From assembly GCF_007279655.1 (NCBI RefSeq), contig NZ_QKWN01000006.1, positions 1 to 64,000 on the forward strand: DNA of 64,000 bases. The letters are read 5' to 3'. The notes under the pieces are model-generated. The model saw nothing but the letters and a program-made list of their open reading frames with translations. It was not told the DNA's origin and did no database searches. The position numbers were made by a program, and so were the translations under genes. This DNA is from Robertkochia solimangrovi (lineage in GTDB: Bacteria; Bacteroidota; Bacteroidia; Flavobacteriales; Flavobacteriaceae). Positions 36,324 to 51,700 of this stretch are shown in pieces. Every line of letters begins with the position of its first letter. Position 1 is the first letter of the stretch.

Positions 36324-36660
36324 TGCCTGACAATTTAAAAATGAACAAAATGAACTATCTGAATGTACTTTGATATGCGCTTGGAGGAGAATTATTATTA
36401 AAGGTTATCAAAATTATTGTTCATGAAATTAGCTTTCGCTAAATCACGTATATAATCGATGAAAAGTAGAAGGTATTTCGGGCTAACGGTTACATATAGA
36501 ATATTAGTTATATCACCATAAGAAAAGTACGGATATCCATGTGTAAAATCTGAATATTTAATTCTTACGACTTCCTTATTAACCTAAGAAAAAACTCATT
36601 TATTTCATACACCGATCCGTCTCTATTTCTTAAACTGAAATCGGCCAATATTTATTAAAT
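36324..36660. other. AT-rich gap between the two giant genes
   Basis: No coding frame is visible. A TAATTTTG (36416-36409, minus strand) could be a -7 element for the 2349-residue protein, but no TTG lies at the right distance. Confidence 0.4.
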
Positions 36661-36688
36661 AAGGAAGGAGTCAAATGACTCCTTCCTT
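36661..36688. terminator. Hairpin terminator after the larger giant gene
   Basis: AAGGAAGGAGTC and GACTCCTTCCTT form a 12-bp stem 25 bp beyond the stop codon. The T-rich run is clearer on the plus strand, so efficiency for the minus-strand gene is uncertain. Confidence 0.6.
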
Positions 36689-36712
36689 TCTTTTTATTAT
36701 TTCATTTTAAAT

Positions 36713-39700
36713 TTACTGTGCATAAATAACCAGCATTTTGGTCTTTATCACGCCATTAGAAGTACCGATACTCAGAATATAAGTTCCTTGTGCAATTCCG
36801 GACACTTCCAGCGCATATTTATTATTACCCTGGCTCGTTTTATCCGCCTCATAAGTCCGGATCACTTTTCCGTTAAGGTCAAAGATTCTAAAGGATTCCA
36901 GTGTGTCAGAAATTCCGGTAACATTCAGGTTAACCCAATCGCTAGCCGGGTTTGGATACATGCTGACAGCAACTTCACCATGATCCTGGATGTCGATAAG
37001 ATTTTCTTCAAATCCGGCAATATCTATACTCTCGGTTTCGGTGAGCCCGTTCAGTTGTTTGATCGGATCTATCTCAGATCTCAACGAACCATCCGAAGAT
37101 ATACTGAAACTGAACGTCATTGGTTCACCAACAATTCCTGAACCTCCACTACCTGAATATGGAGTTGCGGTAATGGTATAATTTCCGTTAGGTAAATTGA
37201 TACCATAGTAATCTCCATTAGAGTCTCCAAACAGTGCATAAGGTTGAACAGACTCCATTCGGGTATAGTTCAAGGCACCGGACAATACAAACTTCACACT
37301 GCCCACTGATCCGGAAGCTGGATTAGCTCTCAGATTAAGCCCGACATTGCCAATATCATTCATATTGATATTTACACCGTTAACAAGGTTAAACAGATCT
37401 ACGTCAGAAGTTGCGTTTATGAGGGTTATACTCTCAATAGCTACGGCATCTTCTTCACTTTCGATCACACTTATGATCAGGAAGTCCTGATCATCCAGTC
37501 CTTCTTGATCGGTAACTGTTAGTGTCACCAGATAACTTCCTGCAGTGGTAAAGGTATGTGACGGATTAGCTTCCGTTGAACTCGCACCATCACCAAATTG
37601 CCAGTCATAGCTTACAATTCCCTTATCATCAGTAGAACCTGTGCTATTAAAAGTAACATTGAACGGCGCTTCTCCCCCTTGTTCGCCAATTGTTGCTGCA
37701 ACGGCATCAGGAGCAATATTCACCGCCGGATCTGTTTCATAAGCTTCCACAGATACGTTATCATAAACCGCGGTTGTCAATACACCATCATTATGAGATG
37801 TAGTAGCGAGTCCGACATAAACGGTCTCATTCATCGCGATAGTCTGAGATCCTACAAGGGTCCAGTTTCCATTGGTTTCAGACACATAACCTGTAAAGGT
37901 GTTCCCCTCGCGAACAAGTCGTACATAGTGAGGGAAACCTCCCGGTAATGCAGCCGGAGCCGTAAATCCTGGTGTTGCACCTGCGGTCGTTCTGGACTGG
38001 AAGGTGTATGCAGACACTCCTCCCGCCAATCCTGCATTCGGTGCAGTGGTCATCATGGCCCATGCCGAGTTTGCTGCCAAGGTATTTCGGAACATAACCC
38101 CAGCTTTAGCCCATGAGTTCGTAGATTCAAGACTCATAACCTGAGCAATGATTTCTCCATCTCCCTCGAGCGACTGATATACATAGTGGAACTCATCTGC
38201 ACTATTCCAAATATCAGCTCCTGATGCTTCCACGGTAAAGACACCAGAATCATAACAGGTGCTTCCTGTAGCGCCTACCGCTCCGATATCACCATTAAGC
38301 CATGGCGTTGGAAGGGCACATAAAACAACCGGCTCATTCACGGTAATCGTGATCGATTGGGATGTATCACTCAATGGCTCGACATCATTTACCGTCAGTG
38401 TTGCCTGATAGGTTCCCGGAGTTACATAGGTATGCGTTGGATTGGCTTCAGTTGACGTACTTCCATCTCCGAAGTCCCACAGGTATCCGGTGATTGCTAC
38501 ATCATCACTACTTCCGGCACTGCTGAATGATACTTCAAACGGTGCATCTCCGGTAGTCTGACCAATCACTGAAGCCACGGCTTCCGGTGCTTCGTTCACC
38601 ACCTCCAATTCATAGATCTCTAAAGCAGATACCTTAGGCTGATCCACTCCTCCTACAGCCGGTAAAGCTGAGAAGAAAAGGTTTAGTTGTCCGTCAATTA
38701 CCGTTACCGTAAAGGTTTCCGTGGTCACGGTTTGTGGACCTACTTCAGCATTTATATCATAGTTATCCAGTTTCAGATCTCCTTCGATCGAAACATCAAA
38801 GATTCTTTTTCCAGTACCACCTGTACCACCTCCGGTCGCTCCATGATAGATCTCTGCAAAGTGCAGGATCACCTGGTAGGTTCCGTTCGGCACATCGAAG
38901 TTATATCCGAATTCCGGTGGTGAGGCACTGCGTTCTGTCTGATAAAGCGCAGGTACAGTTGCACTGGTATTGGCATAAACCTTACCGCCCGCAAAATTCT
39001 GATCGGCTTCAAAGAACTTACCATCAAAGCTCATTCCGGTTCCTCCGGCATTGATCAGCAAACTATACAGATCGGATACTGTCTCGTTTACCGTAATGGC
39101 AATGGCTTCAGCACTATCACTGGCACCAGCTGCATCTGTCACGGTCAATACAACATCGTAAATACCTGCAGTCGTGAATTGATGTGTCGGATTCGCTTCG
39201 GTTGACGTTGAACCGTCTCCGAAATCCCACAAATATTCTGTTACCAACACATCATCGGTTGAGGTATCCCCGGTAAAGTTTACCGTCAACGGAGCATCAC
39301 CATTTGTGATATCAGAAGAGGCTACCGCTACAGGAGCAGCATTGATGGTATTTACAGATACATTTGCATAGGTTGCTGTTGTGATTACCCCGTCATTATG
39401 TGAGGTTGTTGATAAACCAACATACGCCGTCTCATTCATCGCTATGGTCTGAGATCCAACCAAGGTCCAGTTTCCTTCTGTTTCAGAAACATATCCTGTG
39501 ATGGTATTTCCTTCACGTACCAATCTTACAAAGTATGGATATCCTCCCGGTACGGCAGTTGCCGGAGTGTTTACAGAGGTTCCTCCCGTTGTAGATCTCG
39601 ACTGGAACGAATAAGCGGGTCCACCACCTGCAAGGTTAGCGGTAGGTGCGGTCATCATCATAGCCCATGCTGAATTTGCAGCTAAGGTATTTCGTATCAT

Positions 39701-42700
39701 AACACCACCTTTAGCCCATGGATCCGTTTGGTCAAGACTCAATACCTGCGCGATGATTTCACCATTTCCTTCCAGTGTCTGGTATACGAAATGGAATTCA
39801 TCCTGAGTACCCCAGATATCCGCTCCTGAAGCTTCCACGGTAAATACGCCGCCATCAAAGCAAGCACTACCGGCTGCTGCCACTGCTCCAATATCATTGT
39901 TAAGCCATGGTTCAGGTATCTCACAGATCACTACTGGTTCGTTCACGATAATTGTGATCGCTTCTGTAGTATCATTGAGAGGTTCCTCATCGTTAACAGT
40001 AAGTGTTACTTCATAAGTACCCGGTGTCTCATAGATATGCGTCGGATTCGCTTCTGATGAGGTAGAACCATCTCCGAAATCCCACAGGTATCCGGTGATC
40101 GCTACGTCATCACTACTACCCGCACTGCTGAATTCCACCTCGAACGGTGCATCCCCGGTGGTCTGACCAATCACTGAAGCTACGGCTTCCGGTGCTTCGT
40201 TCACCACCTCCAATTCATAGATCTCTAAAGCAGATACTTTAGGCTGATCCACTCCTCCCACAGCTGGTAAAGCTGAGAAGAACAGGTTTAACTGACCATC
40301 TTCCACAATTACCTCGAAGGTCTCCGTGGTTATGGTTTGCGGACCTACCTGGGCGTTAATATCATAATTATCAAGTTTCAGATCTCCTTCGATCGAAACA
40401 TCAAAGATTCTTTTTCCGGTACCACCTGTACCACCTCCGGTCGCTCCATGATAGATCTCTGCAAAGTGCAGGATCACCTGGTAGGTTCCGTTCGGTACAT
40501 CGAAGTTATATCCGAATTCCGGTGGTGAGGCACTGCGTTCTGTCTGATAAAGCGCAGGTACGGTTGCACTCGTATTGGTATAAACCTTACCGCCCGCAAA
40601 ATTCTGATCGGCTTCAAAGATCTTGCCATCATAACTCATTCCGCTTCCTCCGGCATTGATCAATAAACTATACAGACCAGATGTCGGTTCATTAACGGTA
40701 ATAGTGATTGCTTCTGCACTGTTGCTTTCATCTTCTGCATCAGTTACCGTTAATACTACCTCGTAGATACCCGGCGTTGCGAATTCATGCGTAGGATTCG
40801 CTTCAGCTGACGTTGAACCGTCTCCAAAATCCCACAGATATTCTGTTACCAGCTCATCATCGGTTGAAGTATCCCCTGTAAAATTCACGTTCAGGGGTGC
40901 AGGTCCGGAAGTTACATCTGCTAATGCTATAGCTACCGGTGCAGCATTCGGCACAAGAACCGTAATCGAAATTGTTTCAGAAACATCACTGTTATCCTGA
41001 GCATCCGTTACCGTTAGTGTAACCTCATAGTTTCCGGCATCAGTGAAGATATGTACAGGGCTCATTTCATCTGATGTGGTTCCATCTCCAAAATCCCAGG
41101 CATATTCCAATGCCCCGAATCCGGTCGATTCACTACCATCAAACTCAACGGTCAAAGGCGCATCACCTTCATTAAGATTCGCTGAAGCTATTGCTTCAAC
41201 GTCCACCGCCGGAGTAAATTGAAGTACTTCGATCGCAGATAGTTTCGGTTGATTAACTCCTCCAACTGCTGCAAGTGCAGATAAATTCAGGTTTAGCACA
41301 CCATCAGTTACGGTCACATCGAACGGTAATACTACCGGAGTTTCTGAACCATAGGTTGCATTGATATCAAAATTATCGAGGATCAATGTACCTTCCATAT
41401 TTACATCAAAGATTCGCTGTCCTGCACTTGCCGGTGCTGAAGAACCTCCCGTGGCACCAAAATATATTTCAGCAAAATGCAGTCTGACTGTATATTCACC
41501 ATTCGCTAATGGAATGTTATATGCAAATGTCTGTGATGCAGAGCTGCGTTCCGTCTGATAAAGCTGTGGAACCTGTGCATTCACATTGGTATAGGTACTA
41601 CCTCCGGTGAAAGAATTATCCGCAACAAAGTTATCGCCATTATAGATTACATCGGTTGCTCCACCTGTATTAATTCTAAGAGCGAAAGATTCAACCAGCT
41701 CCGGTTGTACCTGTAAAGCTAATGTGGTATTTGCCGTTTTCGATCCATCAGAAACTTGCAGTGTGATTGTATAATTTCCAGGTTCGGTAAACGTATGAAC
41801 CGGGTCTGCTTCGGTAGCGGTGCTTCCATCGCCGAAATCCCACAAATAGCTAACCTCAGAGAAGTCATCACTAGAATTACTTCCGGTGAATTGAACCTGT
41901 AGTGGTGCATTTCCGGTTTCCACATCCATAGAAGCTATGGCTATCGGTGCATTATCCTGTCCGGTTACGGTCACCTGAACGGTCGCTGTTGAGGTGAGTC
42001 CGGAGGTATCTTCAATCGTATAATCAAAGGAATCGGTTCCGATAAAGCTACCTAGCGGAGTATACGTCACCGTTTTACCTCCTTCATTCACAACGGCTAA
42101 TCCATTGGATGCAGGTGTTACTCCGATGATCAGTAATTCATCGTTATTCGGATCAGAATCATTAACCAAAAGCTCGCTTAAGAGGGTTGGTGTATTCAAC
42201 AACACATTTACCTCATCATCTACAGCAACCGGTGGTTGATTTACTGTTATATTAAACGTCGAAGACGCAGTAACCAGGTTATAATCGGTTGCGGTCACTT
42301 CGATCTCGTAGATCGCGGAAGCATCGGAAGGAGGTGTTCCTTCCAGTTGTCCGGTTTGCGGATTAACACTTAACCATTCCGGTAAAGCTCCACCATCAGC
42401 AGTAGCGCTGAATGTGAGTTTATTTCCAGCATATCCTTTATCGAAATATTCTACGGTACTGTATTGGAAGAACTCATCGATATCGGCTACATAATCAGGT
42501 ATCTGTGTAGCCGTTGGAACAGCCTCCGGCCGGATATTGATAAAATAGAAGGTATTATCATTCCAGTCACAATTCGCAGAACCTGCCCCGCAACCATTCT
42601 GAATGAAATCCTGTAATACGATATATTCGTTCGGAACTACGTTGCCGTTATGATCGATCACACGATATACCCTGATTCCTAATATTTCATCTTCTAAATT

Positions 42701-45700
42701 TCCGCTAAGATTATTTCCTCCTGTGGAAAGATAGCCGGCAACAGCAATTCTGAACGGTGAAGAGATAGAATTTGCTACATCGTTGTTTATTAGATTCTCA
42801 TTCGATGAAGATCTTGGCAATAATGTCTGATACCATGTCCCAAGATGGCTAAAGTTAATATCTCCCACAATTCCAGTACCGTTGACCGATCTAAATGAAG
42901 CTCCATTTTCACTCGGACCTCCATGTAAAGCCGATAATTGAATACCTCTGACCGGTTGCGTCGGATCTGCCTGTACGAAGGTACCTGGCTCGATCATATC
43001 TCCTTCATATCCCGCATCGATATTTGCCGGATCCGGGAAATTCGAACTAGGATTCGTCGTTAAGTTTCCGATCCCTCCATCATCATTGATTCTACTGATC
43101 ATGCTGGTCTGGAATCCGAATGCATTGAAAACCTCCTGAGCATTGATCTCCTGACCACCTTCTGGAAAAGGAGTATGTCCTCCATGTAGCGTTGCCAATG
43201 CATCAGCGCTGTTATCTGCATTAGAAATGATATCGATATTTTCAACGTGAATTGAATTCACTCCGCTGGAACTGCTGTAAACGAAGGTCAGGTTAATATC
43301 TGTGAATTCACCCGGTGCAATCGCTATAGGGAATGTCAGTACTTCTCCTGTTCCCGGAACGGTAGCTGTAAACTTCCCAGCCGTAGAGAAATTGATCGCT
43401 GAGATCACCAGTTCTCCGGTACCGGTATTGTGCAGACGCATTACATTGGCATCATGAACCACTGCTGCTCCCGGTGATTCGATCCTGTAGAACGTATAGT
43501 AATCATCGGCCGGGAATCCGCGGTCGGTCCCTGGAACCTTGGTCATATTTTCCAGTGCAATCAACGCTCCTGTTGGTTCTTCGATAGTGAAGGGATAGCG
43601 TTTTTCAGCATAATTTCCATTGCCGTCTTCTGCCATTACCAGTAATTCATGATCACCGGCTTCTATCACAGAAATTGGTTCAGAATAAGCGGTTGCGGTA
43701 CCTTCATCAAGAATATACTCCAGACGGGTTATTCCACTTTCACTATTATCTGTAGCTCCCAAAGCAATGGCAACCGAACCTCTGTATACATTTTCACTAT
43801 TGAGTGTTCCATCGAAAACTGCGCTGATCGTCGGTGGTAATAAGGCAGTATTTAGTGGTGCCAATCTGATAAAGTTTGGTTTTGCATTCGCTCCGCCGTT
43901 ACCCAATGATAATCGCAATATACCATCTGTGACTTCCACAATTTCTGTGTTGCTGAAATAGGTCAGATTATCAGGATTGTTATTCTCCTGATCAAAACTT
44001 AGTACGGTCGTACCGTTCACCTCCAAAATGTGATTACTATCATTATAATCCGGGTCACCTACACTGATGTTCACGTAGTAGGTTCCGTTCGGTACGTTCA
44101 CGAGCCAGTCGCGGGTTGGGTACTGAGCTGTGGTACCATGACCGATGATGGTAAAGGTCTTCAATACCGGATCGTCGGTACCAGAATCTCTATTCCGTGC
44201 ATTCGCACTGGCATCAGCTGGTTCCATGGTTCCTGGTAATACCCATCCGTATTGTAAATCTCCATCAGGAGTAGATTGCAATGAATACGGCACTCCGAAA
44301 TCATCTATATAACCAGCCGGAGATATTTCCGGAGCTGATGGATCGTTGAAATTGAACTGATAAGTAAACACCAGTTCTTCCGTCAATGTAAGCTGCACAT
44401 TAGCAACTGCATCCTGATAGTTTAACGCTGTAGCGAAGATAGTAGCCTGATAATTACCAGGTGCCAATCCATCGATATCAATACTGAAATCCATCGGTGT
44501 GCCCAGTGTAATAGTTTCTGGTACTACAAGCCATGACTCACTGGCAGAAAGTTCAATATCTGCAGCGGTAACACCGCCATTAGCGGTAAGTGTCATCGAT
44601 TGTACCGGTAATTCTTCCTGATTGAGGAAGGCGTTATAATTTAAAGTATTCTTATTAAAGTTTAAGACCAGTGAACCATCTTCATAAGGCATTGCATTGG
44701 AGATCACGAATACATAATCCTGATAATCTCCATTTGTAGCATCCTCAAAACAGATCAGATAACTGTTCTGAACGATATTACCCTCTCTGTCTTTAACAGG
44801 ATAGGTTCTTACACGGTGAGCTACCCCACCTGTATTCAGATCATCTTCTGTGAAATTCGTTCTTCCAAACGACTGAGAATCGACATAAACACCAAATACG
44901 GCTCCTTCCGGATCAAACGAAGTCGTTCCTGAAATCACATTTGGATACAGCGTTTGTGCTTCCGGTAAGGTACCTTCGAGTATGCCAACTTCATTGGTAA
45001 TAATACTAATATCGTTGGTGTACCATCCAAATGGTAATACCTCTGCCGGTGAATATCTCGCAACCGGAGTAATGGTTATTTCTCCTGGACCGGCTTTTAC
45101 GAAGAGGGAAGCAGGAACTTCATCTCCTTCCATCACGGGATTCGTCCCCTGATCTGAGGTAAGTCCGTTCCATCCAACATCGATACCGATACCCAGTGTA
45201 TTCACCACATCCTGAAGATCCGGTTCTTCCCCACCTTCAAATCCAGCCTTCTTAAGCGCATAGAGTCCTACGGAATACAATGGATTCTCCGGATCATCGC
45301 TGCTAATCTCTAGAGCAGCCGATTGATACCCAAGGTTCGTGTTTGCTAATTCAGGGGCATAGGTAATCCCTATGGCCTGTGTTCCTCCTACCGGAATCGA
45401 ATATGTGCCCGATACCGACTCAAACTGAGCTGCAAAGGTTCCTGTAATGGCAAGTCCTGAAATGTTCAACACCTCATTTCCATTATTGGTGATCTCAACA
45501 GTCTGAGTATCTGTGGTAGAACCTTCACCATTGGTGGTCATTTCAAAAATGAGTTCCTCAGGGTTCGCAGCGATCTCTGGTCCGAGTGTGGCGGGAATGG
45601 TAGCTCTCAACAGCGTCAATCGCGCTATACCGTTATCATCTCTGTCGTATTCAGAAATATATAGGTTACCGGTTCTAGGATCTTCAATAACATCCAGAGG

Positions 45701-48700
45701 ATCATCGAAACCGCTTAATCCCGGAATACTACTGTAGGATTCAGCGATATCCCCATTGGTTTTCGGATCCATTACCAACAGGTCATCCTGACCGCTGAAA
45801 CGAACAACCATGATCAATCCCTGAAGTTTACCTCCAAAGGCATCACTCTTATATTCTATTACTCCATTCGGAGATTTATTCTTTCCAAAATCAAAGGCTG
45901 GCTCCAGATAGTTAGGATCCGGTTGTAGATCATCCGGATACTTCTGAACATCCACATAGGAAGTTTCCGTTTGTCCCGGTAATCCACTATAGGATATACC
46001 TCCGTGGTTCAATACGAACTCACCACGATACGGATTTGGATGCCCGTGATAAGTTCCTCCCTTGGTTTTAAACAACCAGTCTTTCTGAGTTTCTCCTCCT
46101 CGAAGAGCCGGAGCAGATGGAATTGAGGTTAGTCCATCGAGCCTTCTTGCCAGCGGATAATCTGCTGTAGCCGGTGAATTCGGTGAAGAGGAATTATTAC
46201 CTGCGGTACCATTCGTAGGTACATATAGCCAATTATTGGAATGCCATAACAGGTCATATGCATTTCTGATACCGGTTGCGAAAATGGTCAATGGCGCATT
46301 GGTCGCATAGGGGTTATAAGTTCCGTCACTCATAGTCAGGCTTAGCTCCGAAGCAGCATTTATAACGCTGATATCATCGGTCGTATAAGCATCCAACGGA
46401 AGTGTCGGCGGTAATTTAGAAAAGTCGAGCCTAAGTACGGCACCAGCCAATAGTCGCTCCGGACGCATACCCCAGGCATCATCTGGATCACCACCCGCAG
46501 TATTACTTCCCTGGGCGATATACATGACACCCTCGTCATCAAATACCATACTATTGGTCAGGTGATCTTTCAATGACCTTGGCAGGTGGACTACGACATC
46601 CTGTACTGTGGAAAGATCAGGACCACTTAAACGGGTGATCTTACCATCCCATTCGGGACCAGCAGTTACGGATGCCATACTATGAGTAACGTAAGCGATC
46701 AGGTTATCTGCAGTAGCAGCAGGATCGAATACCAGTCCGATGATCATTCGATCATTATTACTTCTTGCCGTACCATTAGGTGCCGGAGAACCTTGTAATT
46801 CCGGACTCAAAATCTCCAGATCGGTCAATGTTCCGTCCAATGGATCAATATTCCATCGGTAGATCTTACCGTCAGAACTGAAATCACCGATCGTACTACC
46901 GTATAATTTTCCATCAGGTCCGATCGCCAGGCTGGAGAAACGCTGATCAATGGTTCCTTCACCCAGATCTGTACCTCCTGGAACTTTTACAAATTCCACT
47001 CCGGTCAGGTCTCGTATTGGAACAACCTCATCATCCCTGTCTCCCGTTGTAAATCTCGATTCAAATGGCAGGAAGGCGATACGGTCATTAAGATCACCTA
47101 TCAGATTCGCTTCGATCTGATCGGTAAGTCGGAATATATAAGACGTATTTTCTTTAAGATCTTCCAATGGTGTCAATGTGATCGCATCCCCTCCTCCGGT
47201 ATCATTAGAATTTGAAGGAATAAGAATTTCATCACTACCAGACACTTCATAAAGATTGATCTGACCGGCAAGGGTAGCTTTATCCAGCTCATAACCGGAT
47301 GGTACCACAATCTCCACATTGATCTGGAAATCAGTAAGTGACACATTGGTCGCAAAGTCTGCCGGCGTCACATTGGTAAAATACGGACTAATAACTCCTC
47401 CAACCGGAGTAATTCTTAAACTGTTAATTTTGGTATTAAAGCCTCCGAATGCATCTATGGTCAATCGGCCGTCAGTCACAACTACCGTACCTGAGCCGGA
47501 AGTAAATCGCGTCGCTTCTCCTTCCAGCCCGCTTGGAACATATCCATCCACAAGATTTACACCTTCAGCATTAATTGTATGCGATGGCGTTGTATTTTCC
47601 TGTCCGTCCAATGCAGGGTCTCCCACACCGACGAATACCTCATAATTACCATTCGGCACCACGATTTCCCAAATACCTTCCTGAGCAACTCCATTGTTAC
47701 CTCCAACATTATTGAACTGCATGTGCATCAACGTATTCTGCAGGATATCGACTCCCGGAACATCTCTGTTTCTGGCATTTGCCGACAGATCAATAGGTGT
47801 TACACCTGATGCGTTCAGCCATCCATAGACATACCCGTTTCCTCGATCCCCAAAAGCATCACCTGAATCGGTAGTATAACCTGTAGGTGGAATGTCATCC
47901 GGAAGTGAGAAGTTGATATTAACAGCCTGGAAATCGCTAACAGGATTCTCCGGTGTTATAGCAAAATCTTCAAAGGTATAGTTGATATCCGCAGTGGCCT
48001 CTCTCCTTTTTGAAGTGAAGATTCCCGCAAAGCTCTGATCATCATAGCTTGAATTGCCGTTTATATAGGATACCGGAAGTGGTACAGAACCTACCAGGAC
48101 TTCTTCTCCTCCATTAAGGCTGTAATACCCGGTAAGAAGATCATTCTCCAGATCTATGAATAGGCGAAGTTTAACGGTGCTGGTACTTAATGTTGTTAAA
48201 CCTGTAGCAGCCACGGCATCGGTTGCTGTTGAACCTGAAACTCCCCCTTCTTCCTTACGTATTTCAACCTGGGCATTATTCGCTGCAACCAGTTTCACAA
48301 AATTATCTTCATTCAATCCGAACCAAATCCCTGCTTGTTCAGAATTGTTGGTAGCATCCGAATAAGGATTGACGATCGTTGTTGAAATACTGAAACTACC
48401 ATAGGCATCAGCATCGATACCCACACCCAGTGTATTGATCTGAGAATTGGTTAATGTCGTAGCGGTATTGTTTGCATACGCTATTCCATTGGCAGCATTT
48501 ATTATTAGGTTACCTCCTGAGAAACTCAGGCGCCCCGGTTCAAATCCAGGAACCTCAGCATAGGTGATAGGCCCGTCGGTTTCAAGTCGTGCAGATGGAT
48601 TATCCACCATGGTAAATCCTGTATTGGCAAGTCCTCCTTCTGCACCTGTAAAGTCAAGTTGGAATGGCATTCCCACCATAATCTGGTCGCAATCGAGTAA

Positions 48701-51700
48701 ACTGATCGGAGAACATGCCAATTCAGAAGAAGTTCCCGCTGGCTTTATGTTTCTCACGATCACAACGACATCCTGATAATCGAAACCTGAAATATGTTCC
48801 TCAGTGGCAATAATGTAAGCATTATTTTCACCTGGAAGTGCATACACTCTTATATGATGAGGAATCGCACCACTAAAGGTATTCAAAGCATCTTCACTAA
48901 AAAGATGTCGATCATTAAAATATGGCCATCGGTTATAGAATCCAAACTCAGCCACTCCCGGATCGAATTGAAGTATTCCTGTGATTTCAGGATTTAATGT
49001 TTGTCCGTTTCTAACTGGATCATTATCAACGGTGAATATCTCATTGGTCGCTGTGGCATTCCCGGTCAGGTACCAACCGAATCCTACGATAGGATCATTA
49101 TCGGTCGGTCCGTAGACACTAAGAACTTCCACACTCACCGGTGCATCCGTAGCTCTCTCGAAGGACTGTATATCCAGTTCATCTCCAAGGATATCATTAT
49201 AGTCAAGGCCTGTGCCCGGATCTATCTGATTGGTTGCCGGATTCGCATCCGCAACATCGATAACACCGGCACCTAATTGTGTATCTAAAATATATTGTAA
49301 TGATGGTTCATTGGATCCTCCGGTTCCTGTTTTCCCCAATCCTCTTAGTGGTATATTCAAGGGATCTCCCGAATCTCCGCTAATCGTTAGCGTGGCAAAC
49401 TTTGGTCCGGTGCTGGTCGGTGTAAAACTAATCGTTGCTGAAACCGAAGATTGCTGACCGATAGTCGTTGCCGAAGTGTTGAACGAGAACATTGATGCAT
49501 CAGTACCTGTAATCGCAAGATCAAGTCCGGATAAGGCAGCATTTCCTGTATTGGAAATAATCAACTCTTCGGAATACGTTTGATTATTCGCGATCGCGTC
49601 TCCTACAATCTCCTCTACTGCAACGGTAAGTACCGGTTCAGGTGAAGCGAGATTACTCGGTCTGAGTAGTACGATCTTGTTTGTAGCAAAATCAGATACG
49701 TATATATTCCCTGTATTTACGTCTTCGATCAGATCCAATGGATCGCTGAAGCCGGTAAATCCAGGGATTCCCACCTTCATTGTTGCGATATCGCCATTCG
49801 GTCCATCCGGTACAAGGGCGATGATATCACTACCACCACTGTAACGTACTACAAGAATCGCACCCTGAAGATTTCCGTTCTCAGCATTACTTCTGTATTC
49901 GATGACCCCGTTTGGCGATTTATTGAATTCAAAATCGAATGCAGCACCTCTGTAATTAATATCAGGAGAAATTCCTGAATAATTATTTACATCGGTATCA
50001 CCACGATTCAGTACGAACTCTCCTCTGAAAGGGTTTGGATGTCCGTAATATCCGATGGTAGTGGATGGATCCATACGGAATAACCAGTCACGTTGTACAT
50101 TATTATTGAATACTGCCGGAATGACCGGATAATCAGAGTCGGAATGATCATAGATGGTTCCATCCGGACGCGGCATTCCATCGATGGATGCCGGGGAATT
50201 ACTTCCTCCTGCCGTACCATTGGCCGGCACGTATAATTGTCCGTTTGTATGCCATACCAGATCATAGGCATTTCTTACTCCGGTTGCAAACAGCGTCAGT
50301 GGAGCATTGATGTAATATGGGTTATACATACCATCAAGAGTAGCCGAATTAGAGTCATAGTTCTTGATCGCATCTATATCTCTTGTCGTCTCCACATCAA
50401 GTGGAAGGCTATAGGTTGCCAGCAGGTTCAGATCAAGTCTCAGGGTCGCTGCTGACAATAAACTTTCTTCGCGGTTACCCCAGGCGCCGTCGGGTTGTCC
50501 TCCGGCTGACAAGCTTCCCTGATTGAAATAGATCACATCGGGTTCTCCCGGTCTGAACGTTAAACTATTGGTCAGGTGATCACGTAAAGATCTCGGAAGG
50601 TTCATGATTAAATGCTCTTCCGTTGCGAGATTCGGACCTGATATTCTTGATATATTTCCGTCCCAGTCAGGTGCACTGCTAAGTCCTGCCGACATATGGG
50701 TAATATAAGCAACAAGATTATCAGCTGTTGCAGTCGGATCAAAAACGAGTCCAACGGCTGTTCTGGAACTGTTATATTCTGTATTATCCATCCAATCATT
50801 AAGAATCTCCTCTCCACTCAAGGTACCATCGGATTCCATGGTCCATCGGTGAATATCTCCATCGATCTCTAGTCCGTATAGCTTATTATCAGGACCGATC
50901 ACCAGAGAGGTATAACTACCATCTGCCACATTTCCTGCTTTATTGAAGGATACGTTATCCAGGTCTGTAACCGGACCTGTAGTGTTGGATCCGGTGGTAA
51001 AGGTGGATGTAAACGTTTCAAATGCCACCCCGGTAAGGTCTGTTACCCCATCAATGGTGAACACATAGGTTTGCTCAGCTTCCAGCGGTAAGGTTGGTAC
51101 CAGATTAATGGCATCTCCCCCTCCTGTACCATTTACCGTGGCAGGTACCGGAGTTGAGCTTCCTTGTTTTGTAAGTTTAACGGTAGTAGTAGTGATGGTA
51201 CTGTTATCGATACCGGCGACCCCGTTCGTGTCAAAATTCGGCATAAACAGTTCATTGGCAGATACACTGGTATTTACAGAAACACCGATTGCACCATCAG
51301 CAGGATTCACTCCCAGCACTAATGGCGTCTGCGATTCACCGGTACTACTGGTAATCTCAACACCAACGATTTTGGTATTGAAGCCTCCGTTTGCATCGAT
51401 GGTCAGTTTACCATCATTGACTGCAATCAACCTTGAAGCCGTTTCAAATCGGACCGATCCGGCACCCGGTTCAAATCCTTCGATTATATTGAGGCCTTCA
51501 GCATTGATCACATGGGTTGGATAGTCATCTGCAGATCCGTCAACATTCGCATCACCAACCGTCACAGTAACCACATAAGATCCATTTGGAATTTCGATCT
51601 CCCATTTGGCATGGTTCAGGTAACCGTTACTGGCATTGGTGGAAACATCACCATATTGCATATGGATCATCGTATTATTGAACAAGGAATAGGTGGCTAC

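Noticed and set aside
46000-50990. Calling the giant protein's propellers active PQQ sugar dehydrogenases
   Set aside because: The fold-level similarity is clear, but cofactor-binding and catalytic residues could not be verified by eye, so no enzyme activity was assigned.
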